From NCBI GenBank assembly GCA_901472405.1, contig LR590463.1:4932580-4996579 (forward strand): DNA of 64,000 nucleotides, given 5' to 3'. Made by a program: the position numbers and the translations under genes. Under the pieces are notes generated by a model. That model made no database searches and was not told the origin of the DNA. It saw only the letters and a list, made by a program, of their open reading frames with translations. Origin of the DNA: Serratia rubidaea (GTDB taxonomy: Bacteria; Pseudomonadota; Gammaproteobacteria; Enterobacterales; Enterobacteriaceae). Positions 33,522-42,555 of this stretch are shown piece after piece. Within the stretch, counting starts at the first letter, position 1; each line of letters opens with the position of its first letter.

Positions 33522-33578
33522 CGCGCAGCGGCCTGCAGTTGAAAGACGGCAGGCCGCTGGCAATGAGGAGAAGCAGAG

Positions 33579-34442
33579 ATGGCCGGCGCAAAAGAGATAC
33601 GTAGTAAGATCGGCAGCGTGCAAAACACGCAGAAGATCACTAAAGCGATGGAGATGGTCGCCGCCTCCAAAATGCGTAAATCGCAGGATCGCATGGCGGC
33701 CAGCCGTCCTTATGCAGAGACCATGCGCAAAGTGATTGGTCACCTTGCGTTAGGGAATCTGGAATATAAACACCCGTACCTGGATGAGCGTGATGTTAAA
33801 CGCGTCGGGTATCTGGTGGTGTCGACTGACCGTGGTCTCTGCGGCGGCTTGAACATTAACCTGTTCAAAAAGCTGCTGGCGGAGATGAAAGGCTGGTCCG
33901 AAAAAGGCGTTGAAACTGATTTGGCGCTGATTGGCTCTAAAGCCGTCTCTTTCTTTGGCTCCGTGGGCGGCAACGTGGTTGCCCAGGTGACCGGCATGGG
34001 GGATAACCCTTCCCTGTCGGATCTGATCGGGCCGGTGAAAGTGATGCTGCAGGCTTACGACGAAGGTCGTTTGGACAAGCTGTACATTGTCAGCAACAAA
34101 TTTGTCAATACGATGTCCCAGGAGCCGCAGGTTCTTCAGCTGCTGCCTCTGCCGCCTTCTGATGAGGGTGAGCTGAAGAAGACAGCTTGGGATTACCTGT
34201 ATGAACCCGATCCAAAAGTGCTGCTTGATACCTTGCTGCGCCGCTATGTGGAATCGCAAGTTTATCAGGGCGTCGTGGAAAACCTGGCCAGCGAGCAGGC
34301 CGCGCGAATGGTAGCGATGAAAGCCGCAACCGATAACGGCGGTAGCCTGATCAAAGAGCTGCAGTTGGTATACAACAAGGCACGTCAGGCCAGCATCACT
34401 CAGGAACTCACCGAAATCGTTTCGGGAGCCTCCGCGGTTTAA
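33579..34442 (+). CDS. atpG: ATP synthase F1 subunit gamma
   Basis: Central rotor shaft inside alpha3-beta3. It has 287 residues. It starts AGAKEIRSKIGSVQNTQKITKAMEMVAASKMRK and ends with the rotor helix SLIKELQLVYNKARQASITQELTEIVSGASAV. A 10-bp hairpin lies in the gap after atpA (33527-33558). Downstream, the gap to atpD is unusually long (155 bp) because of a repetitive element. Confidence 0.97.
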   Translation: MAGAKEIRSKIGSVQNTQKITKAMEMVAASKMRKSQDRMAASRPYAETMRKVIGHLALGNLEYKHPYLDERDVKRVGYLVVSTDRGLCGGLNINLFKKLLAEMKGWSEKGVETDLALIGSKAVSFFGSVGGNVVAQVTGMGDNPSLSDLIGPVKVMLQAYDEGRLDKLYIVSNKFVNTMSQEPQVLQLLPLPPSDEGELKKTAWDYLYEPDPKVLLDTLLRRYVESQVYQGVVENLASEQAARMVAMKAATDNGGSLIKELQLVYNKARQASITQELTEIVSGASAV

Positions 34443-34451
34443 CCAGGTTAT

Positions 34452-34573
34452 TACCCCAAGTAGTTCAGATTGCAGAAAGGCGCAACTGAGCGAGTCCCCA
34501 GGCGCTTACTTGAGTAGGCAACTGGGGGAAAAGAAAGCCGTCAACGCATCTGCAGTTTGAAATACGACGGGTA
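34452..34573. repeat. Repetitive element with inverted ends between atpG and atpD
   Basis: A 122-bp element bounded by TACCC and GGGTA. The left end TACCCCAAGTAGTTCAGATT and the inverted right end (TACCCGTCGTATTTCAAACT) are imperfect terminal repeats, each followed by TGCAG. Inside is a second inverted pair, CCCCAG (34496-34501) and CTGGGG (34522-34527), around CTTACTTGAGTAG. This architecture matches, from memory, a short non-coding repeat found between genes in Serratia, Yersinia, Photorhabdus and relatives. It lies inside the atp transcript and would fold in the mRNA. Confidence 0.8.
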
Positions 34574-34597
34574 AACGAATTACGTAGAGGATTCAAG

Positions 34598-35980
34598 ATG
34601 GCTACTGGAAAGATTATCCAGGTAATCGGCGCCGTAGTGGACGTCGAGTTCCCTCAGGATGCCGTACCAAAAGTGTACGATGCCCTTGAGGTAGAGAACG
34701 GTAACGAAAAACTGGTGCTGGAAGTTCAGCAGCAGCTGGGCGGCGGCGTTGTACGCTGTATCGCCATGGGTACTTCCGACGGTCTGCGTCGCGGTCTGAA
34801 AGTTAACGACCTCGAGCACCCAATCGAAGTGCCAGTTGGTAAAGCAACGCTGGGTCGTATCATGAACGTATTGGGTCAGCCAATCGACATGAAAGGCGAC
34901 ATCGGCGAAGAAGAGCGTTGGGCGATTCACCGCGCGGCGCCAAGCTACGAAGAGCTGTCCAGCTCCCAAGAGCTGCTGGAAACCGGTATCAAGGTAATGG
35001 ACCTGATCTGCCCGTTCGCCAAGGGTGGTAAAGTTGGTCTGTTCGGTGGTGCGGGCGTAGGTAAAACCGTAAACATGATGGAGCTGATCCGTAACATCGC
35101 GATCGAGCACTCCGGTTACTCTGTGTTTGCGGGCGTGGGTGAGCGTACTCGTGAGGGTAACGACTTCTACCACGAAATGACCGACTCCAACGTACTGGAC
35201 AAAGTATCCCTGGTTTACGGCCAGATGAACGAGCCGCCGGGTAACCGTCTGCGCGTTGCACTGACCGGCCTGACCATGGCGGAAAAATTCCGTGATGAAG
35301 GCCGCGACGTTCTGCTGTTCGTGGATAACATCTACCGTTACACCCTGGCCGGTACCGAAGTGTCCGCACTGCTCGGCCGTATGCCATCTGCGGTAGGTTA
35401 TCAGCCAACGCTGGCGGAAGAGATGGGCGTTCTGCAAGAACGTATCACCTCGACCAAGACCGGTTCAATCACCTCCGTACAGGCCGTTTACGTCCCTGCG
35501 GATGACTTGACTGACCCGTCTCCAGCCACCACCTTTGCGCACTTGGACGCAACCGTGGTACTGAGCCGTAACATCGCTTCCCTGGGTATCTACCCGGCCG
35601 TTGACCCGCTGGATTCCACCAGCCGTCAGCTGGATCCGCTGGTTGTGGGTCAGGAACACTACGACGTTGCGCGTGGCGTGCAGTCTATTCTGCAGCGCTA
35701 CCAGGAACTGAAGGACATCATCGCGATTCTGGGTATGGACGAACTGTCTGAAGAAGACAAACTGGTCGTATCCCGTGCGCGTAAAATCCAGCGCTTCCTG
35801 TCTCAGCCGTTCTTCGTGGCCGAAGTCTTCACCGGCGCGCCGGGCAAGTTCGTATCGCTGAAAGACACCATCCGTGGTTTCAAAGGCATTATGGACGGCG
35901 ACTACGACCACCTGCCGGAGCAGGCGTTCTACATGGTTGGCACCATTGAAGAAGCAGTGGAAAAAGCCAAGAAACTGTAA
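34598..35980 (+). CDS. atpD: ATP synthase F1 subunit beta
   Basis: Catalytic subunit of F1. It has 460 residues, the E. coli length. Walker A GGAGVGKT is near residues 150-157, the catalytic-glutamate region GVGERTREGNDFY follows, and the F1 signature PAVDPLDSTSR is near 345. The frame is intact. The ATG at 34598 follows AGAGGATTCAAG. Confidence 0.98.
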   Translation: MATGKIIQVIGAVVDVEFPQDAVPKVYDALEVENGNEKLVLEVQQQLGGGVVRCIAMGTSDGLRRGLKVNDLEHPIEVPVGKATLGRIMNVLGQPIDMKGDIGEEERWAIHRAAPSYEELSSSQELLETGIKVMDLICPFAKGGKVGLFGGAGVGKTVNMMELIRNIAIEHSGYSVFAGVGERTREGNDFYHEMTDSNVLDKVSLVYGQMNEPPGNRLRVALTGLTMAEKFRDEGRDVLLFVDNIYRYTLAGTEVSALLGRMPSAVGYQPTLAEEMGVLQERITSTKTGSITSVQAVYVPADDLTDPSPATTFAHLDATVVLSRNIASLGIYPAVDPLDSTSRQLDPLVVGQEHYDVARGVQSILQRYQELKDIIAILGMDELSEEDKLVVSRARKIQRFLSQPFFVAEVFTGAPGKFVSLKDTIRGFKGIMDGDYDHLPEQAFYMVGTIEEAVEKAKKL

Positions 35981-36000
35981 CGCCTTGAGAGGAGGGTGAT

Positions 36001-36420
36001 ATGGCTATGACTTACCATCTGGATGTTGTCAGCGCGGAAAAACAGATGTTTTCCGGCCTGGTGCAGAAGATCCAGGTGACAGGCAGCGAAGGCGAACTGG
36101 GTATTTTCCCAGGGCATGCGCCGCTGCTGACTGCCATCAAGCCTGGCATGGTGCGTATTGTTAAACAGCACGGTGAAGAAGAGTTCATCTACCTGTCTGG
36201 CGGTATCCTTGAGGTACAGCCAAGCGTGGTGACCGTGCTGGCGGACACTGCCATCCGTGGAACGGACCTCGATGAAGCCAGAGCGCTGGAAGCCAAGCGC
36301 AAGGCTGAAGAGCATATCCGTAGCTCTCATGGTGATGTCGACTATGCTCAGGCATCCGCTGAGCTGGCGAAGGCGATCGCGAAACTGCGCGTTATCGAAC
36401 TCACCAGAAAAGCGATGTAA
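36001..36420 (+). CDS. atpC: ATP synthase F1 subunit epsilon
   Basis: Rotor subunit that inhibits ATP hydrolysis through its C-terminal helices. It has 139 residues: a beta-sandwich N terminus (MTYHLDVVSAEKQMFSG ... GELGIFPGHAPLLTAIKPGMVRI) and a two-helix C terminus. Last gene of the operon, followed by an intrinsic terminator. AGGAGG ribosome binding site. Confidence 0.97.
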   Translation: MAMTYHLDVVSAEKQMFSGLVQKIQVTGSEGELGIFPGHAPLLTAIKPGMVRIVKQHGEEEFIYLSGGILEVQPSVVTVLADTAIRGTDLDEARALEAKRKAEEHIRSSHGDVDYAQASAELAKAIAKLRVIELTRKAM

Positions 36421-36437
36421 GCAATACCGAAATAAGA

Positions 36438-36468
36438 AAGCGACCCAATGCGGTCGCTTTTTTTTTGC
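36438..36468 (+). terminator. atp operon terminator
   Basis: Stem AAGCGACC/GGTCGCTT (36438-36445 with 36452-36459), 6-nt loop, and a long T run. Directly after atpC. Confidence 0.93.
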
Positions 36469-36699
36469 ATTAAAATAAGCGTTTGACCTTGCCAATCGTT
36501 GCGGTGTATTCGTGATGACGACAGGGGGAATGTGTCTCCGAACGCCGACAGTTTACCGGCGGTGGAATCGGATTGCGCCAGATGACGGCGCGCCTAGAGC
36601 CACGCGGCTTAGCTCGGTTTTGCGTTGAGAAATATGTAGTAATTTCGGCGTGAAACGGTTTTACTTTCGTCTATTAAAATTGGAGTTGTCAGGTTGCTT

Positions 36700-38072
36700 A
36701 TGTCGAACAGCGCAATGAGTGTAGTGATCCTCGCCGCGGGCAAGGGAACGCGTATGTATTCCGACCTGCCCAAGGTTTTGCATCCGCTGGCGGGCAAACC
36801 GATGGTGCAGCACGTTATCGATGCCGCGATGAAGCTGGGGGCGCAGAACGTCCACCTGGTTTATGGCCATGGCGGCGAACTGCTGAAGAATACGCTCGAT
36901 AACGCAGCGTTGAACTGGGTGCTGCAGGCTGAACAACTGGGCACCGGCCATGCGATGCAGCAGGCGGCGCCGCACTTTGCCGATGATGAAGACGTACTGA
37001 TGTTGTACGGCGACGTGCCGCTGATCTCCGTCGATACGCTGACGCGCCTGCTGGCGGCCAAGCCGCAGGGCGGCATCGGCCTGCTGACCGTAAAACTGGA
37101 CGACCCGACCGGCTATGGCCGCATCGTGCGTGAAAACGGCGAGGTGGTCGGCATCGTCGAACATAAGGACGCCAGCGAACAGCAGCGTCAGATTAACGAA
37201 ATCAATACCGGCATTCTGGTGGCCAACGGCCGCGATCTGAAACGCTGGCTGGGCATGCTGAACAACGATAACGCGCAGGGTGAATACTACATCACGGATA
37301 TCATTGCGCTGGCCCATGCCGACGGTAAGAAAATTGAAGCGGTGCACCCTGAGCGCCTGAGCGAAGTTGAAGGCGTGAACAACCGCCTGCAGCTGGCGAC
37401 GCTTGAACGCATCTATCAGGCCGAACAGGCGGAAAAACTGCTGCTGGCCGGCGTTATGCTGCTGGATCCGGCGCGTTTCGACCTGCGCGGCGCGCTGACG
37501 CACGGCCGCGACGTGCTGATTGACGCCAACGTGATCGTTGAAGGGAACGTACAGCTGGGCAACCGGGTGAAAATTGGCGCCGGCTGCGTGTTGAAAAACT
37601 GCGTGATCGGCGATGACTGCGAAATCAGCCCTTACAGCGTAGTAGAAGACGCGGTATTGGCGGCGGATTGCACCGTTGGTCCGTTTGCCCGTCTGCGCCC
37701 GGCGCGGAGTTGGCGCAGGGCGCGCACGTCGGCAACTTTGTCGAAATGAAAAAGGCGCGTCTGGGCGTGGGTTCCAAGGCGGGACACCTTAGCTATCTGG
37801 GCGACGCCGAGATTGGCGACGACGTGAATATCGGCGCCGGCACCATTACCTGCAACTACGACGGCGCCAACAAGCATAAGACCGTTATCGGCGACGGCGT
37901 GTTTGTCGGCTCCGATACGCAGCTGGTGGCGCCGGTCACGGTGGCCAAGGGTGCGACGATTGCCGCCGGCACTACGGTTACGCGCAATATCGCTGAAGAC
38001 GAGCTGGTGCTGAGCCGGGTGAAGCAGGTGCACATCCAGGGCTGGCAGCGTCCGACCAAAGCCAAGAAGTAA
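36700..38072 (+). CDS. glmU: Bifunctional GlcNAc-1-P uridyltransferase / GlcN-1-P acetyltransferase GlmU, one frame break
   Basis: Makes UDP-GlcNAc for peptidoglycan and LPS. The N-terminal uridyltransferase carries LAAGKGTRMYSDLPKVLHPLAGKPM, and the C-terminal acetyltransferase is a left-handed beta helix (hexapeptide repeats such as NIGAGTITCNYDGANKHKT). One G is missing near 37700 (CCCGGCGCG for CCCGGGCGCG); beyond it the frame reads GAELAQGAHVGNFVEMKKARLG. Repair gives 457 residues (456 in E. coli). I chose the ATG at 36700; an in-frame TTG lies 6 bp upstream. Confidence 0.95.
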
Positions 38073-38076
38073 TGAT

Positions 38077-38107
38077 CAGGATGGCCGTTATGCGGCCATC
38101 CTGTTTT
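38077..38107 (+). terminator. glmU terminator-like hairpin
   Basis: Perfect 10-bp stem CAGGATGGCC/GGCCATCCTG (38077-38103), followed by TTTT, between glmU and glmS. In E. coli the two are co-transcribed and processed, so read-through is likely. Confidence 0.75.
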
Positions 38108-38268
38108 GCACTGTCTTTTCATGGCAGAAGGCAATGCAAAACATATAAGTCCTCTTCAGAGGATCATCCCCACCCTCTACAAGGCTCGGGGCGCACGGTA
38201 ATCACCGGCAAAAAAATCAGGTCAGGCATCGAAGCGTCCTGAAAGACGCTTAATTAGGAATAAAATCC

Positions 38269-40098
38269 ATGTGTGGAATTGTAGGCGCAGTAGCGCAACG
38301 TGATATTGCAGAGATCCTGTTGGAAGGCTTACGCCGTCTTGAATACCGTGGCTATGACTCGGCCGGTCTGGCGGTCGTTGACGCCGAGGGCAACCTAAAC
38401 CGCGTACGTCGCGTCGGCAAGGTCAACGCGCTGGCGGAAGCGGTAGAGCAGCAACCTTTGCACGGCGGCACCGGCATCGCGCACACCCGTTGGGCGACCC
38501 ACGGTGAGCCGACCGAAGCTAACGCTCACCCGCACGTTTCTGATTACATTTCCGTGGTGCATAACGGCATCATTGAAAACCACGAGCCGCTGCGCGAGCT
38601 GCTGATTGAACGCGGCTACCGCTTTGCGTCCGAAACCGATACCGAAGTGATCGCGCACCTGGTGCATTGGGAACAGCAGCAGGGCGGTACGCTGCTGGAA
38701 GTGGTCAAGCGCGTGATCCCACAGCTGCGCGGCGCTTACGGCACCGTAGTGATGGACAGCCGCGACCCGAGCGTGCTGGTGGCTGCCCGTTCCGGCAGCC
38801 CGCTGGTGATTGGCCGCGGCGTCGGCGAAAACTTTATTGCCTCCGACCAGCTGGCGCTGCTGCCGGTGACCCGCCGCTTTATCTTCCTGGAAGAGGGCGA
38901 CGTGGTGGAAGTCACCCGCCGTACCGTGGCCATTTTTGACCAGCAGGGCAACCCGGTCGAGCGTGAGGAGATCGAGTCGCAGGTGCAGTACGACGCCGGT
39001 GATAAAGGCGCTTACCGCCACTACATGCAAAAAAGAGATCTTCGAACAGCCGCTGGCGCTGAAAAATACCCTGGAAGGGCGCTTCAGCAACGGCCAGATC
39101 AACCTGAGCGAGCTGGGTCCGCAGGCCGATGCCCTGCTGGCGCAGGTGCAGCACGTGCAGATCATCGCCTGCGGCACCTCCTATCACTCCGGGATGGTGG
39201 CGCGTTACTGGTTTGAGGCGCTGGCCGGCGTACCGTGCGACGTTGAGATCGCCTCCGAATTCCGTTACCGCAAATCGGCGGTGCGTCCGGGCAGCCTGAT
39301 CATCACCCTGTCGCAGTCCGGCGAAACCGCAGATACCCTGGCGGCGCTGCGTCTGTCCAAACAGCTGGGCTACCTGGCGTCGCTGGCGGTGTGCAACGTG
39401 CCGGCTCGTCGCTGGTGCGTGAATCCGATATGGCGCTGATGACCAAGGCCGGCACCGAAATCGGCGTAGCGTCCACCAAAGCCTTCACCACCCAGTTAAC
39501 CGTGCTGTTGATGCTGGTGGCGCGTCTGGGCCGCCTGAAAGGCATGGCGGAAAGCGTCGAACACGATATCGTGCACGGCCTGCAGGCGCTGCCTGCGCGC
39601 ATTGAACAGATGCTGTCGCTGGATAAAAACATCGAGGCGCTGGCGGAAGGCTTCTCCGATAAGCATCATGCGCTGTTCCTCGGCCGCGGCGATCAGTATC
39701 CGATCGCCATGGAAGGGGCGCTGAAGCTGAAGGAGATCTCCTATATTCACGCCGAGGCCTACGCGGCCGGCGAGCTGAAGCACGGCCCGCTGGCGCTGAT
39801 TGACGCCGATATGCCGGTGATCGTGGTGGCGCCGAACAACGAGCTGTTGGAAAAACTGAAATCCAACATCGAAGAGGTGCGCGCGCGTGGCGGCCAGCTG
39901 TACGTGTTTGCCGATCAGGACGCCGGTTTTGTCAGCAGCGAAGGGATGACCATTATCCCGCTGCCGCACGTGGAAGAGATCGTCGCGCCGATCTTCTACA
40001 CCGTGCCGCTGCAACTGCTGTCTTACCACGTGGCGCTGATTAAAGGCACCGACGTGGACCAGCCGCGCAACCTGGCGAAGTCGGTAACCGTCGAGTAA
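38269..40098 (+). CDS. glmS: Glucosamine-6-phosphate synthase GlmS, two frame breaks
   Basis: Glutamine:fructose-6-phosphate amidotransferase, the first step to UDP-GlcNAc. The N-terminal Ntn-hydrolase glutaminase starts MCGIVGAV with nucleophile Cys2, followed by two SIS isomerase domains (ITLSQSGETADTL, then GDQYPIAMEGALKLKEISY) and the C terminus DQPRNLAKSVTVE. The A6 run at 39029-39034 has one A too many, and one G is missing near 39403. The two errors cancel in length: 609 residues, as in E. coli. It lies 196 bp after glmU, a leader where GlmZ-type sRNA control would act; I could not identify the pairing site. Confidence 0.95.
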
Positions 40099-40120
40099 AA
40101 CCGTCGCTTTTTTGCTGATT

Positions 40121-40162
40121 AATCCGGTGCACCGTGTGAAATGGTGCACCGGATTTTTTATG
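40121..40162 (+). terminator. glmS terminator
   Basis: Perfect 13-bp stem (40121-40133 with 40143-40155), 9-nt loop and a T tail. Confidence 0.94.
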
Positions 40163-40215
40163 GCAAAAAAATCGCTGAACTATACTCAAGGCGGTGCAAC
40201 GTTGAGGGGGCGGAT

Positions 40216-40872
40216 ATGCAGCATGCGTGGCAGGAGGTAGATGAATATCTGGAACGCTGTTTGGCGTGTCAGGATGATAATTTGACGCAAACCTTGGCGT
40301 TGAATGCCGAGCGTGGTCTGCCGGCGTTTGATGTCTCACCGCTGCAGGGACAGTTTCTGACGCTGATGGCGCAAATCAGCGGGGCGCGCCGGGTATTGGA
40401 AATTGGTACGCTGGGTGGTTTTAGCACGCAATATCTTGCCCGCGCGCTGCCGGAGGACGGGCGCGTGGTGACGCTGGAAAAAGAGCCGGCCAATGCGGCG
40501 GTGGCGCAGGAAAATCTTCAGCGCGCCGGCTTGCTGGATCGGGTGTCGATTGTGGTGGGCGCCGCGGCGCAGACGCTGCCGACGCTGCAGTCACAGCCGC
40601 CGTTCGATCTGACGTTTATCGACGCCGATAAACAAAATAGCCTGCTGTACCTGCAGTGGGCGATCAAGCTGAGCCGCACGGGCAGCGTAATCATCATGGA
40701 TAATGTGGTGCGCGGGGGAGCTATCGTCGCGGCTCGGCGCGATGTTCATGCCGAAGGCATCCGCCAGGCGCTGGAGGCGGTGCAAAATATGCCGGCATTA
40801 AGCGGCACCGCATTTCAGACGGTTGGCGAGAAAGGCTGGGACGGTTTCGCAGTCTTGCGCGTGGAAAAGTGA
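40216..40872 (+). CDS. Class I SAM-dependent O-methyltransferase
   Basis: A 218-residue cytosolic methyltransferase of the catechol O-methyltransferase-like family (Methyltransf_3). The AdoMet loop VLEIGTLGGFSTQYLA is near residues 60-75, the acidic residue EKE ends strand 2, and the metal/substrate motif FIDADKQN and IIMDNVVRGG follow. Substrate unknown; relatives act on catechol-type phenols. The ATG at 40216 follows GGGGGCGG. It stands alone between two terminators; E. coli has no gene here (glmS is next to pstS). Confidence 0.88.
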   Translation: MQHAWQEVDEYLERCLACQDDNLTQTLALNAERGLPAFDVSPLQGQFLTLMAQISGARRVLEIGTLGGFSTQYLARALPEDGRVVTLEKEPANAAVAQENLQRAGLLDRVSIVVGAAAQTLPTLQSQPPFDLTFIDADKQNSLLYLQWAIKLSRTGSVIIMDNVVRGGAIVAARRDVHAEGIRQALEAVQNMPALSGTAFQTVGEKGWDGFAVLRVEK

Positions 40873-40884
40873 ACGCCGCGTAAT

Positions 40885-40914
40885 AACAAGCCGGCCTCAG
40901 CGCCGGCTTGTTTA
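40885..40914. terminator. Bidirectional terminator
   Basis: Stem AACAAGCCGGC/GCCGGCTTGTT (40885-40895 with 40902-40912), 6-nt loop, T-rich on both sides, between the convergent methyltransferase and coiled-coil genes. Confidence 0.88.
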
Positions 40915-40918
40915 TTCG

Positions 40919-41233
40919 CTAGCCTTTCACCTTATTGCTCAGTTCCTGCAACGAACGTTTCAGCTCATCGATCTGACGATCCTTATTCCTGTTTTCATCC
41001 GCAGCTGTTTCAGCTCATTTTCATGCTCCTGCAACTTACTTTCAAATTTTTCCAAATCACTCAGGGCATAGTTGGAGGTTCTGTAAGTATTATAATTGCC
41101 TTGGAATAGAATCCGATCGCCGTATGTGGCTGAGGACCTTTCACGATCGGGCATGAGTCCTTCCGCCGCCATAAACGTTGGCAGAAGCCAGCAGAGACAG
41201 GCCAAGCGCCGATAAGATAAATACGTTTTTCAT
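40919..41233 (-). CDS. Small periplasmic coiled-coil protein, two frame breaks
   Basis: I do not recognise this gene. It starts at ATG 41233 after a Shine-Dalgarno GGATC and encodes a Sec signal peptide, MKNVFILSALGLSLLASANVY. A middle part follows in another frame (GLMPDRERSSATYGDRILFQ ... NTYRTSNYALSDLEKFESKL), then a strongly heptad-like charged tail, QEHENELKQL and DRQIDELKRSLQELSNKVKG, ending at TAG 40919. The frame changes near 41167 (one base extra) and 40999 (one G missing); repaired length about 104 residues. It is divergent from pstS across a region with Pho boxes. The signal peptide and coiled coil are clear; function is unknown. Confidence 0.72.
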
Positions 41234-41319
41234 TTGAGATCCTTTCATTTTAGTACTACGTGAGAGATGTCATATTCGGAACTTAGTATAATCAATGAGT
41301 TATGCTGTTTTATTATCTA

Positions 41320-41370
41320 GTGTCATATAACTGTCATATTTCATACATTTTACTGTCACCAAACTGTCCT
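41320..41370 (+). promoter_or_regulatory. Two Pho boxes upstream of pstS
   Basis: 18-bp PhoB sites built from direct CTGTCAT-type 7-mers: GTGTCATATAACTGTCAT (41320-41337) and CTGTCACCAAACTGTCCT (41353-41370). The second closely matches the E. coli pstS promoter. They imply PhoB activation of pstSCAB-phoU under phosphate starvation. Confidence 0.9.
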
Positions 41371-41446
41371 ATTTTCCCTCCTGCAGCAATACTTACTCTG
41401 ATGAAAACGATTTGAAATCGATTTTTGATGCCCCTTAGGAGGGATT

Positions 41447-42487
41447 ATGAAACTGATGCGTACCACCGTCGCCAGTATTGTCGCAGCGACTTTCTCCATG
41501 GCCTCTGTGTCCGCGTTCGCTGCCGCCAGCCTGACCGGTGCAGGCGCGACATTCCCCGCGCCGGTGTATGCCAAGTGGGCAGATTCCTATCAAAAAGAAA
41601 CCGGCAACAAAGTTAACTATCAGGGGATCGGCTCCTCCGGCGGCGTGAAGCAGATCGTCGCCAATACCGTTGACTTTGGCGCCTCTGACGCCCCGCTGTC
41701 CGACGAAAAACTGGCGGCCGACGGCCTGTTCCAGTTCCCGACCGTGATTGGCGGCGTGGTGCTGGCGGTGAATATCCCCGGCATCAAATCCGGCGATCTG
41801 ACGCTGGACGGCCAGACGCTGGGCGATATCTACCTGGGCAACATCAAAAAATGGAATGACCCGGCGATTGCCAAGCTGAACCCGGGCGTGAAGCTGCCGG
41901 AGCAGAACATCGCCGTAGTGCGCCGCGCTGACGGTTCCGGCACCTCCTTCGTCTTCACCAGCTACCTGGCGAAAGTGAATGCGAAGTGGAAAGAGAAAGT
42001 GGGCGCCGGTTCTACGGTGAACTGGCCGACCGGCCTGGGCGGTAAAGGCAACGACGGCATTGCCGCCTTCGTTCAGCGCCTGCCTGGCTCTATCGGCTAC
42101 GTTGAATATGCCTACGCCAAACAGAATAACCTGGCGTACACCAAGCTGGTCTCCGCCGACGGTAAGCCGGTCAGCCCGACCGAAGACGCCTTCAGCGCCG
42201 CCGCCAAAGGCGCGGACTGGAGCAAAACCTTCGCGCAGGACCTGACTAACCAGAAAGGCGACAACGCCTGGCCGATTACCTCCACCACCTTCATCCTGGT
42301 GCATAAGGCGCAGAAAAAGCCGGAGCAGGGCACCGAAGTGCTGAAGTTCTTTGACTGGGCGTACAAGTCAGGCGGTGAGCAGGCCAAAGCGCTGGATTAT
42401 GCCGTACTGCCTGAGGAAGTGATCGAGCAGGTGCGCGCCGCATGGAAAACCAACGTGAAAGACAGCGCCGGTAAAGCGCTGTACTAA
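41447..42487 (+). CDS. pstS: Phosphate ABC transporter substrate-binding protein PstS
   Basis: High-affinity periplasmic phosphate-binding protein. It has 346 residues (E. coli 346). The signal peptide is at about residues 1-25 (ending VSAFA), followed by the phosphate-binding segments LTGAGATFPAPVYAKW, IGSSGGVKQI and RRADGSGTSFVFTSYL. First gene of pstSCAB-phoU. The frame is intact. Confidence 0.97.
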   Translation: MKLMRTTVASIVAATFSMASVSAFAAASLTGAGATFPAPVYAKWADSYQKETGNKVNYQGIGSSGGVKQIVANTVDFGASDAPLSDEKLAADGLFQFPTVIGGVVLAVNIPGIKSGDLTLDGQTLGDIYLGNIKKWNDPAIAKLNPGVKLPEQNIAVVRRADGSGTSFVFTSYLAKVNAKWKEKVGAGSTVNWPTGLGGKGNDGIAAFVQRLPGSIGYVEYAYAKQNNLAYTKLVSADGKPVSPTEDAFSAAAKGADWSKTFAQDLTNQKGDNAWPITSTTFILVHKAQKKPEQGTEVLKFFDWAYKSGGEQAKALDYAVLPEEVIEQVRAAWKTNVKDSAGKALY

Positions 42488-42508
42488 ACGGCCGAGGCAT
42501 TTCTGTCG

Positions 42509-42528
42509 GGGCCCGGTTCGCCGGGCCC
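42509..42528 (+). promoter_or_regulatory. UUCG hairpin between pstS and pstC
   Basis: Perfect 8-bp stem GGGCCCGG/CCGGGCCC capped by the extra-stable UUCG tetraloop. No T tail: probably protects the pstS 3' end so PstS is made in excess over PstCAB. Confidence 0.75.
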
Positions 42529-42555
42529 TCCAAGCTTTAAACAGAAGAGTAATTT

